Source: Xiphias gladius
Taxonomy: Eukaryota; Chordata; Actinopteri; Istiophoriformes; Xiphiidae
NCBI RefSeq assembly: GCF_016859285.1
Contig: NC_053418.1
Span: forward strand, 22,561,829 to 22,625,828
DNA: 64,000 nucleotides
Direction of reading: 5' to 3'
The notes beneath the pieces were generated by a model that made no database searches, was not told the DNA's origin, and saw only the letters and a program-made list of their open reading frames with translations. Of the stretch, positions 12,198-23,393 are shown piece by piece (positions within the stretch are counted from its first letter, which is position 1; each line of letters begins with the position of its first letter). Position numbers and translations under genes: made by a program.

Positions 12198-13450
12198 CAA
12201 GAACAGGGAATTCCTAGAATATGGAAATCTGCTCTTGTTCTCCACCTTAATAGTGCTGGCTAAAATTCTTAAAGATCTTGTGAGTGATCAACTAAAGGAG
12301 TTTTTATATATATCAATGCCATTTTATCAACATATCAATAAGGCTTTAAAAGAAAACATAGTACCATCGCAGCTACAATGAGGATGGTAAATGATGACAT
12401 TTTTTTGTTGCACTTGACAAGTAGCAACATTGTGCATCACTTTTTATTGATCTGTTCAAAGTTTTTGATACAGTTGACCATGATGTTTTAAAACTTAGAC
12501 TTTTTAACACAGCACTCTCAGAGCACACAGTTGCTTGGTTCTCAAAAAACTTTATTAATATGTGTCGGTACATTAGATATGATGGTTTATGTTCTGATAT
12601 TGTATCCAGCTACAAGGGTGTACTACAGGGCCACTTTTATTCACTATTTATATAAATATTCTGGTCAAAACGTGTCAGATTCTAATTTTCATTTTTATGC
12701 TGACGACACTGTTATATACTGCTGTGTGCCAACTCTTGTACAGGCCATTGAATCATTGCAAAAGTTACTTACTGTTGTCCAAAATACCCTACTTCAGCTG
12801 AAACTCGTTCTTGATGCGGATAAGACCAAACTTGCGTTGTTTACCACTCTAGGAATAGACCACAAAATATCCCCTCAGTGGTCACTATTGAGGGAAGTGA
12901 AATAGAAGCTGTTAACTCTTGTAAATATCTGTAAATTTTGATTGTTGACTCCCTCACATTTAAGCCATATGTGCAGTACCAGGTGAAAAGGCTGAGGCGA
13001 AAATAGGGTTTTTATTTCCAAAATAAGTTGTGTTTTTCTTTTAATGTCAAAAAGCAACTTATTGCTGCCATTTTTTGTATGTATTGGACTGTGGTGATCT
13101 TTTATATATGCATTCGTCTGCTCAGTATCTTCATGTGGTTGACACAGCTTACGATGCTTTCCTGAGGTTCATTACCAACTGTAAAGCTCTGAGTCACCAC
13201 TGTGAGTTATACTCTCAGGTAGGATGGCCTGCTCTGGTCACCCATAGGCTCTGTCATTGGTACACCTTTATATATAAGGCAATTCTGGATCTGCTCCCAT
13301 ACTACCTATGTGTCTGTATCATGCAGAAAAGTGCTGGACCAAACTCTCTGCGTTCTCAAAATGTCTTCATGCTTTCTGACCAAAATGCCGGTACAGAAAT
13401 TGGAAAAAGGCCTTTTGTGTATTCTGCACCTACAGCATGGAACACGACTT
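12198..13450 (+). mobile_element. Decayed non-LTR retrotransposon (LINE) fragment, reverse transcriptase and 3' end
   Basis: Frames read in sequence give reverse transcriptase blocks: 'KILKDLVSDQLKEFL' (about 12265-12310), 'FIDLFKVFDTVDHDVLKLRL' (about 12445-12500) and the catalytic 'FYADDTVIY' at about 12694-12720. These are followed by 'LVLDADKTKLALF' near 12806-12845 and the 'RLCHWYTFIYKAILDLLPYYL' block typical of the 3' part of fish LINE ORF2 at about 13245-13305. The coding sequence is broken by frameshifts and stops. It is not functional as seen. The clade is unresolved; L2/CR1/Rex1-like groups are the candidates. Confidence 0.8.
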
Positions 13451-13459
13451 GAAACTCAG

Positions 13460-16400
13460 TAAATTAATCTCGTTAAGTGCACTGCAATCCAAAATGAAAA
13501 ATTTAGAAGCAGTTGCCTCAAGATGTATCAAATTCATTAATCTGCTGCAGTTGACACCCAAAACTAACCACCCAGGTCCCATGTTCTCAGTATCTGCAGT
13601 ATGCTCCTTTGCATAATTTTCCACATCCAAACCAACTGTAATATCACAATTAAGATCTCTGTGCTGAACCCTCCGCAGATAACATCTAGAGCTATTTTAA
13701 ACCTATTTTTTGCACCTCTCATGGTTGGGCAACAGATTGTTAACTGTTTCTTCACACTGTCCCCACACACTCCTGTTTCAAGTGGAGGCTGTTTGAGAGA
13801 ACAGTAATAGCTGTTTTTCTGAGAGGCAGAGTGGTGAATTGACATGCCACCAACAACAACAGCTCTGTGGGTGTTTACTTGACACAGAGACACGGGTGTC
13901 AAGTCACTCAAAATGGTTAATCTATGCACAGATTTTTCAGTGAAAAGCAAGAATGCTGAAAAGTTGGGTGAAGTGCGCTGCAGGACTTCATTTTTTTGCC
14001 CCTAATGCACAACTATTCAATGTACTGAGACTTGGAATGGCTGTTGTACCTCTCCCGTTGTGCAATCTCCACTGCTGCCACTCACAGTTTGATTTTTCTG
14101 TGGTGCTGTTTTGACAGAAGGAAAGAGGAAAAGATTTCTAAGAATAAGTCTTAAACGTCAAGACAAGCGAGCACTATGGTGACATGAAATTATTTTTTTG
14201 ACAGTGTGTCCACCAGTTTAATGTAATTGATAAATGCTAGGTTGATAGGCTTGAGGACATTCAGCACAATGAAGTGTGGCCAGAAAAGCTTGTGCAATCT
14301 GGAGATGAAGAATAACTCTCATGGAAAGGTGAACATGGTTTCTAAAACTAACATTTCTGCCAAAGAGAACACACACACACACATATAGAAATATATATAG
14401 ATAGATATAAACTAACAGAAAGCAGATTAGTTTTGTTCTGTCTTAGATGATAGGGTAGAACAAGAACAGATGTTCCAAATATTTTTGAAACATTATCTTG
14501 TTGTCACATGAAATATTTGATTGCTCTTTGATGACTTCTTTTATTTGGTACACTCTATCAACTGTTTAGATTCCTGTCCTGTGTCCATTTACACAATATG
14601 TAACGTAAGTTGATCCAAATATGGCCATATTTGGATTCAGGGAGAGACTCATGTTACGTAATGGCATTTGTACAACTGGTTCTTGTGGGAAAATTGTTAA
14701 TAATTTTATGTGTCACTGCCAGTGTAAATCAATAAAGTACTCTGCCCCATTAACTATGAATTGTTCCCCTGCTGTAGCTCACATATCCATATTTAATAGT
14801 ATTTGGGGAGCTATTGTTTGTATGTATTTTTAAGTGGAAAGCCTGTTTTGTTGTGGGGTTATTTGTTTTTTGGGATTTATTTGTCTCGACAAAACTCTCA
14901 TTTTAACAGATCTTTAATATCCTCTATTGTGCAATGGGGATTCAAAATAGATTTTAACACCAGCTAGCCAAAACAAAAGAAGAAATGTTGGTTGTCTGTA
15001 ACTTCACACTTTGTTCAGTTGTGTTTCACAGGAGGTGAAAGAAAGGAGGAAATATAGAAAGATGTACAGTAAACAGTAAAAATCCAACATACAAGGTAAT
15101 CAAAGTATGCCAGGCATATGATCATATTGTGAAATATAGTATCTTATGATGGCAAGAGGATCTTTATTATATGAATTCAGGGCTGATAGTTATGTTACGA
15201 AGGATAAAATATGTCTTACCGTAACAGCATTGATAAAAATGGGCGTATAAGGCCAAAAAGACTTAAGTAAAAATAATGAATGTAAATAGGATGAAAATGA
15301 TTATTTCCTGAGTTCTTACACTGAGCGCTAAGGTCAAATATTTTCCAGATGAATCCATTGATAATAGAGATACATTATATATAGATAATGATAATGTACA
15401 GTATATATTGAGAGAGACAGTGTTGTAAATGATAAAACAGGGTACCACAGTTGTGTGTAAATTTCGCCTGTTACTGTAAAATGAGGTCAAGGTCTGTCTG
15501 TATGCTCCTGTTTCCACCTTACCTATGGTGTGGGTGTAAAAAGATCAGTATGAACAGATTTACAGCCGCTAACCCTAACCATAATGCCATGGGGATGTTA
15601 TTCTGTGCTACCACTTTATAATGCTTGTCATATATTAGTTGGCATGAATATAACCATAAATCAACAGGGATAAGGAACCTTATGCATACATGTATACATG
15701 TATGTGCAGATTGTATAAGGCAGAGAATGATGTAATGGATCCATTAATCAATCAAAAGCTACACACATTGTCCATCAGTTGCAGTTATTTGCACAAGTAT
15801 ATTTGTGCATTTTGTGATTGAGTGACAGTAACCATTTTTTTTAATTGCAATGTTTTATTGGAATGTGTATTTAAATATATGTATGATTTATGATTTTTAT
15901 GTGATGTGTGTTGTATGTGTATATGTATTCTGTTTGATATTAACGATATTGAGTATGCTGATGTGCGAAGGTGTTTTTCATGTTTTTCATGAAAGAAAGA
16001 AAGAATAAAAGAAAGATAGGCAGAGAGAAAGAACAGGAAAATCAATAATATATGGAATCATGACTCTTTGTTTAATTAGAAGTTTGATCTGTCATTGTTC
16101 ACCCATGATCACCTCATGTCGGCAGTTAAATTATTCCAGGAATTTGATAGCTTGAAAAGCTGACAGCCAACAAAAAAAAATCTGAATATGGCTAAAGTGT
16201 AATCCATATTTTCAACTTTTCGAGTCAGTTAAAATCAAACACTGAAACACGGAAATCATATTGATCAAGTGGCTCAATTTTGCCTTCAACCCCTCTCTCA
16301 TTATAACCCTAAATCCATACACATTGTGTTCACAAAGCAACTCATTGGGCGAAGGACAATCTCCCCTGCAGTATTACAGCCCTTTACATGTATCAAGTTG

Positions 16401-17320
16401 AAGTGATCCTTGACACCGTCGCTGCAACACAGTCACATAAATCCCTGAGGCTTTAAATAACCCCAGCCAAGAACAAATGCCACAATGCCTCAGGTAGCCG
16501 TGGATGAGAAACAATCCCCATCAGTTGCACAGATCATATCTGACACAGAAGCTCACCCTGATGCTCTTCTGTTAAACTGTGACTTTTGGGTGCAGCACAT
16601 ACTGGTGAGTATTAAAGAAAAACACAGTTCATATTGCCTACAATAAAATTTTATCATGTTTGAACATCGGTAGTGTTCCTTTAGTAGTTCTTATTTTCCC
16701 TTGGCCTGTCTTATTTTGATCCTCTGTGAGTAGTTACTATGTAAATAGTCAGCATATTTAGTTAGAGCAGCTAAAGGGGTTGTTCATAGTGAAGATACCA
16801 CAAGTATTGATTACCTGACTGCAATTCCCCTGAGCTCTATAGAGCTTTTTAGTGTCTTTCAGCTCATTGTTTTGGTTTTGCAGCCCCCATCTTTATTGTT
16901 TTGTTCATTCTCATCACTCAATCAACCTTGTATTGCCTGCATCAGTAAGCTGATGCAAAAAAGATAAATCCGCTGTACGCGACATCTCCAACACCAAACA
17001 GCAGACTGATAAAGTTAGCAGTTAGCGGGTTAACATAGTAGAGCTAAAGAGCTAGATATTTCCTTCAGTAGTTGGTGGAGACCAAATTTGGAAGTAAAAG
17101 GAGAGTTACTATAGGGCTTACGTTCTTCAGGTGGTAAATACAACTCCAAATGAACGCTTATGTTGCTTCATATCTGTTGGATGTATGGCTACTGTAAATA
17201 GGGGAGCTTTTTGCTTACCTTAAAATGGATTGTCAGGATTGTGTGACGTGTCCACCGCCTGATTCCGCTGCCCCCAAGTAACCAAATCTATAATTATTGC
17301 AGATTTAAAGTTTAAATACC
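13460..17320. other. Intergenic, no gene seen
   Basis: AT-rich sequence with short unrelated open frames. A perfect 20-base palindrome lies at 15685-15704 and a short CA/TA-rich patch at 14371-14408. No gene, tRNA or other RNA was recognised. Confidence 0.55.
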
Positions 17321-17328
17321 TTCTAGTG

Positions 17329-17768
17329 AAAGGGATAGTTAGAAATCTGGGAAATATCATTCTTCACTTTCTTGCCAAGAGTTTGATGAGAATGATACCC
17401 CTCCGTGTCTGTAAGATAAGTATCAACCTACTGCCAGCAGTGTAGCTCAGCACAAAGACTGGAAATGGGGAAACAGCTAGCTTGGTTCTGTGCAAAGGCA
17501 ACAAAACCGTCTACCAGCACTGTTTTTGTACTAAACAAACGAGATAAAACATGGTAATTAGTGAGCTTTAGATGTGCTGGAAGGCAGATTTTATTACGAC
17601 TGCACAGAGCCAGACTACCTCTTTCCCCAGGTTTCCAGTCTTTGTGCTAAGCTAAGCTAAGCTAACAATCTGCAGGTTGTAGCTTTATTTATATTAAAGT
17701 GATGAGACTGGTATCAAGCATCTCATCTAATCATTTATATTTCCAAAATGTCAGACTATTCCTTTAAA
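17329..17768. repeat. Fold-back MITE-like element with short terminal inverted repeats
   Basis: The left end reads 'gaaagggatagttag' and the right end, reversed, reads 'taaaggaatagtctg', giving imperfect terminal inverted repeats. Inside are matched opposing blocks: 'cacaaagactggaaatgggg' on the left and 'ccccaggtttccagtctttg' on the right, followed by 'ctaagctaagctaagctaac'. This composition is a familiar fish repeat. It has no coding capacity. A diverged relative is at 3330-3865. Confidence 0.65.
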
Positions 17769-17769
17769 T

Positions 17770-20700
17770 TCATTATCAAAACCAAATTTCTCCACATTCA
17801 TTTCCTGATATGTTTTCAAGCCAAAATGGAAACTTCGTGTTGTTCTTTTGGATCATAGAGCTAAAAATAAACTGATTTCAATTGTGGTGCATGCTACTTC
17901 CAGAATTACATTTAGTATAGATGCATAAACTGATTTGAAGTAGGAAAAAGAGAAAAGAGCAAGAGAGAGGAGAGAGAGAAGAGAGAGAAATAAACCAGAG
18001 AGGAGCCTGAGATTGGGGTTTATTAAAACACAATTGCATTAGCAGACCAAAAGGTAGAATCAATCCAGTGTGCATTAGACTTGCTGACCCTCCTCATTTA
18101 ATTCATATAAATGTTCTGCATGTCCTTCCTGCTTTCTAAAGCCACATAAGTATTCTACTCAGCTCCAGTCACATCTGTGTGCAGCACAGACAATTCTTTT
18201 TACTGCCTTACTTTTCCCCCTGTGTTCCTCAGTGTCGGCAAATGATTCAGAATTTACGCTAACGCTGTCACAGCGAATAAGACGGTGGATGTCACACACC
18301 AAAATAGCCCTCATCCCAATAGCAAGAGGTGAAAACTGAATTCAGAGGCAGCATAACGTGATAGAGGGAGGACAGCAAGTTGCTATTGATCCCCAGAAGC
18401 CCTGTTCAATATGAGTTCAGATCCACTGACACATGGCAGATATGACCAACCTTCCACTCAGGTTCTTGGCCACTGTTTTATCCCGATTAAAATTTGATCC
18501 ACCATCAGTCCCATTCGACTTGGCCTCATTGCAAAGATGGCAGTTACCAGGGTTACTGTACATGGCTATGATTTTGAAACGGATATGACATTTCACAGAT
18601 AATGTGTACTGATCATGCATTGACAAGCTTTATGTAAATTAATCATTTCATGTCAGAGTAAAACTAGAGACATAAAGCTATTTTCATTGTTTCTGATATT
18701 CCATTAGCAGTGTAGGCAAACTGTACATGATGCAGACCAAACCTCTCCTCTGAGAGCAGCTGTCAAAGCACTGTCCAGCCAAGCTACTTTGTACTATCAA
18801 GTCTCTGCTTGCTGTGTTGTATAATACTTTCCACTGGGAAATGCCAGTTTCCTGCCATGTCTGGGCCATGTGAGAAAAATATGTGATGATCCACCCTCTG
18901 TCTTTCTCAACAAGAGGCTATAAATTTGTGTCTAGCATTTTAAGATTTTTATATGAACAATGACGAACAAGCATGTGGAACGACTGGACAAAACTTGTGA
19001 CATTGGGCGATTTTGCACGTGAAGTCATGACCCAGTTACCGGTTTTAATGTTGTGGCTGATTGGTGTATTTCACGTTTTCTTCTTTATATCATAACTGAT
19101 AATCCTTGCTATCCTGTAGAGCAGCATATGCTGCTGGGAGGCATAAATATTTCAGCAACATTGGTTTGTTTTCTCTAAGTCCCCAGTGAGGTCGGGAAAT
19201 CTCCCAGCATTTTCCAAAGATGATGCTGACCTCTGAGAAAGAAAGAAAGAAGCACCGGTTTAGCTGACTTGGGAGTTGCCATCATAGTCAAACCATGAAT
19301 GTCAATATTTTTCCATGTAATTTAAATTTTCCTGATTACTGAATATAGACTAAAAATTACATTTTTTCAAACAATCACTGTGGACTGTGATTATGTATGA
19401 CCCAGTGGCTGCCATCTTAAGACAGTTGGCAGGCCTTAATAAAACACAAGTACTGGAAGATGTTGCGTTACAGGATTTTGGTGCAGAGGAAAATTGATTG
19501 CTCGCTTCACAATCACCGAGCAGCCACAACAAAACTGCACCTGCCAGGACCGCGCCTCAGTCACTTTACAACCATCCATTCAGCAGGGAGCGTGTATAAG
19601 ATTCCCTTTATGAACTGTCCAGTTTAGAATTTTGACTTTTACTCTTCACACACACCAACAGATTCTGCCTTTCTCCTGTAAAATTTACAAATGTTGTATA
19701 AAGAAAGGCTGTTCATTAAGATTTCAGCTTTTATGTGTAAAGAATAGTCTAGATTCAAGTCAAGGGTGCAAGTATACAGTTACAGTTGTTTTTTGCTTCT
19801 TTTTTTTTTTTTTTTGCCATGCATTACCAGTCAAATCTCCTTTGCAACACTAAAGGTAGCAGGTAGTTGGCGTGGAAACCATCTTAGATGGGGTGTGAGC
19901 AGAATGAATGGCACCACTGGAGCTCTGCCGTCCCAAACTAATCAGTTGTATTGTCCTCTGGTCTGCCAGTTTCCTCTCTTATCAGATGCAGAATACGGAA
20001 GCCATGCTGTGTAGCCTGGGTGGTATGTTCACGTTTTTCCAGCAACCCGCTGCACTGCACTGTTCCTTGTTACAGCCCATTGTACCCACAGCACACAAAG
20101 CCCTCCTTACTACTCACAAACTCCTCATCATAGGATGGTCAGTAATGGCACCGTAGGATGGTCTCATTCAGCAATTATTTGAATGAAGGTTAAGTGTCTT
20201 AGCAATTGCAGGATTTGTGTAACAGGGATGATTGTAAAAGCTCAAGGTCATGTACTATTTCATGTCTTGGTACTGCTGCAGCCAATGTCCCTTTTTAAAG
20301 TCTGTCTGTAGCTTAGATTGGCAGTTAATTCTGTAAATGAATTCCACTTTGTTTTGGTTTGTTTGTCATTTCTTCCTCTGGCCTGTGGCACTCCTGCTGC
20401 ACAGCTTCTTTCCTGATGAGAGGAGATGGTCCACAGCTAATGTAGTGGAATGCTCTAGCCTCAGTAACAGCAAAACCCAGCTGTCTGTGACCTCCACGAA
20501 AATCCAACAAAAACCATGCTTTTTAGTCTGGCATCACAACAATAGCACTAACACAATCCTATAAACAACATTACTTACTGTCTACCTGTGATAATGTCAC
20601 CCTCATTAGCAAGTAATGTGTGAAAATTATTTGAAATTCATGTTGAACAATAGAAAAGTGTGCATCTGTGTGTGATAATCACAGCTTAGAAGGTTTGACA

Positions 20701-20930
20701 CCTCATGCTAGAAAATAGAAGCACATTAGAAGAATAATTAGAAAATGTCAGAGTTAAAGTCAGTAATCAAGATTTATCTCTCTAGTAAAGCAGTAAACCA
20801 AATAGGTACTATCAGCACCTTGTTATCTTTGAATGATGAGTGGTATATATTTTTCTGGGTTTTGGGTGTTGCCATTGTAACACTACCATAATTTTCCTGT
20901 CAGTGTATGCATAATTGCAAAATACAGGTT
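17770..20930. other. Intergenic, no gene seen
   Basis: A purine-rich GAGA patch at about 17945-18000 and a T16 run at 19800-19816 are the only features noted. Open frames of 60-82 codons overlap in several frames and show no domain or splice context. Confidence 0.55.
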
Positions 20931-20937
20931 GTGACTA

Positions 20938-21262
20938 GGGCTGCAACTAGCAATTATCTTCATTATCAGTTAATCTGCATATGATTTTCTCAAGTCACCA
21001 TTTCATCGTTTTGTCTATAAAATATCAGAACATTGTGAAAAATGCCCATCACAATTTTCTAAAGCCTGAGGTGGTCATAAAATTCCTTATTTTGAACAAC
21101 CAGCTCTCCAAAACCTAAAGACAATCTGTTTACTATGGCACAAGACAACCAAATGGAAATAGGAAATTACTTTAATCTTCACTTAAAAAATACCTGAAAG
21201 CAACTCATCAAAATAGATTTCCTGACGATTGACTAATCGCTTAATCAAGCTTTAGCTTCAGG
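20938..21262 (+). repeat. MITE of the 'agggctgcaact' fish family
   Basis: Starts with 'tagggctgcaactagcaatt' followed by 'cattatcagttaatctgc', 'tataaaatatcagaacattgtg' in pieces and 'aaaatgcccatcacaatttt', and ends with 'gattgactaatcgcttaatc'. Order and wording match a widespread non-autonomous fish element whose ends contain 'gattaatcg' motifs. It is non-coding. A shorter related piece lies in klhl22 intron 4. Confidence 0.65.
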
Positions 21263-21269
21263 TCTAGCT

Positions 21270-22000
21270 GTCAAAAACTTGATGCAGTAGAGACTAACTT
21301 TATTGGAGTTGTACTACGTATGCAGTGTATGCAGTAGTGTGTGTGTTTGCTATTCAGGGAGCTGCAATTGGCTCTATAACTGGCAGGGATTATGGTGGGG
21401 CATTTCTTCAACCAGATGACAAGTACAGATAATGTGTCAAGGCAAAAAAAAAAAAAAAAAAAGTTATGATCTTCAATTTGAGAAGGGCATTTCTGCACCC
21501 AAGACAAAAAGCCAGGGGACTTCCCTCAGTCAATTCTCCCTGTGCTCTCCACTGCGACGTATATTAGACTAGAAAATATATCAAGTGATGGATTATTCCA
21601 ACAGTATTTTTGCAATGGGAAAAATCTCTTCATGTCAGAGAATGATATATGCAAATTGAAACCTCGGCAGAAGATGAATGAGACTGTAAAGCCTAAGCAA
21701 TATGGAAGCTTCAGTTTTATAAAAAGAGCATCATGACTGGCTGCCTTAGGAAATCTATCTGGTCGCTCATGCAGTTATCAAACAGCGGTAACCTCACCCT
21801 GGAAAGCGTTTGATTTGGAGACCAAATATTGGAGGGGCAAAAATGATAAACACAGCAAACAGTTGACAAGAATGGTAAAAATTACTTTGGCCTTGGCACA
21901 TCAAAGTTCTTCCTTAATATCATATTATTATATGATTTCATCATGTTACGTTAGAAGCATTATTTAAATACAAAGAGCTATTAAATATTTGATGTTTAAA
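21270..22000. other. Intergenic, no gene seen
   Basis: AT-rich with an A19 run near 21445. No coding or RNA signal was recognised. Confidence 0.5.
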
Positions 22001-22001
22001 T

Positions 22002-22160
22002 AAAAAGAGAGAGAGAAAGTAGCAATACCATACTGTACTCCATTACAAGTAAATGTACAAGTACAGAAGTATTATCTATCAATTTTATTTAAGTATCTGG
22101 AGTAAAAGTGCTCATGACAAAGAAAGCCCACACTTTTAAAATGTTGAATTATTTATGCAT
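22002..22160 (+). repeat. Interior piece of a common fish MITE
   Basis: Contains 'tgtactccattacaagtaaa' and 'aagtatctggagtaaaagtg', typical of the interior of the same widespread element whose end appears at 2030-2112. Both ends are indistinct. Confidence 0.45.
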
Positions 22161-22729
22161 TAATATGTATGATTAATTTAACGTGGCGTGTTCAGGTGGT
22201 CCTCAGCCTAACTACTGTTGTGTAAGTTAGCCCGTGTAACAACCAGTGACTGGAGCCATTGAAAAATGCAATTAAGTAAAAAGAACATTATTTACCCCTA
22301 AATTGCAGTGGAATAGAGGTGTAAAGTTATAGACAAATGCAAATAGCCCTCCTAGGCATAGATGCAGTACCTACGTAATTAAGTATAGGACAGAGTAAAT
22401 TAACTTTGGGCTATTTTCAACCTCTGGTGCTGTATAATATATGTATATATTTGTACGACATGCAGAGAGACGGCAGACACATGGTGAACCTTTGGAAATG
22501 ACCTTAAAGACATTTGAGCAGGAAACAGCATCCTCTCCTGTTTGACAGAAAGAGTCACAGTGACTGCACATTTGTTTCACTAAAAAGCCTCCTTTATCAG
22601 TGGGAATGAGCAGAAACTAGACAAGGGATAAAAGGAATAAAAACAAAACGGCAAGTACTCCACACGAGACACACATTACCATTTTAAAAGACGAAACTAA
22701 AACGGTCTTATTATGCTCCTGCGACGTGA

Positions 22730-23393
22730 CACGCGTCTCTGATTGGCTCGTTCTTAGAGACTGGGCGAGACAACACGAGAGCACCGACCAATAGTGTTTG
22801 AGCTCACCGTCTGACACCAAATAATAAACACAGTTGTTTTGATCTGTCAGAAAATCAGGCGATTGCGCTGGCGGCTCCCAGCAGGATCTGGTCTCATTGT
22901 GAGCACACAGTCAGTGCCGAGCGGTTTGTTTTCGACGAACCCGAAGACACTTCCGTGCGGTCGTTCTGTTTGGGGCCTCAAGGGTCTCGCCTGCTGTTTT
23001 TAATAGTGCGTTACGTCAGCTAGCAGGCTATCAGCTGGTTAGCCTGCTAGCTGACGCTCTTCACAGTTCAAAGTTAACATTAGCTGACGGACTGGCGGCG
23101 TAGTGGCCGCTAGCAGCAGGACGCCTAGACGAAGCCTATGTCGTGTGTGTCGTATGTGCAGTGTGTTGCGCTTGGCATAGGTTCGCGCTGTAACTGGCTG
23201 TGCAGTGACCTTTCAGGCAACCGTCCCCACCTCTCTGTAACCGCTAGGTGCCCAGCCACCTCCTCCTCTTCCTGTGTGTTTCTCTACCAGCCAACAGCAG
23301 CGCTGGCATGAGTTTCTGACAAGAAAGTGCAGAAAACGCAGAGCGATGGTAGCACTGGACTAGATAAACCTGCCTGAACATCAGTATCTTGCT
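22730..23393 (+). promoter_or_regulatory. klhl22: Probable promoter and 5' untranslated region of klhl22
   Basis: CpG density rises sharply compared with the upstream 10 kb. CCAAT boxes occur at 22742-22746 (reverse orientation) and 22788-22792 (forward). A CRE/ATF-like TTACGTCA lies at 23011-23018 at the foot of a 16-base-pair inverted repeat (23014-23029 with 23041-23056). No TATA box is evident, as expected for a housekeeping-type promoter. The transcription start is not known; the stretch next to the start codon is probably the leader. Confidence 0.5.
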
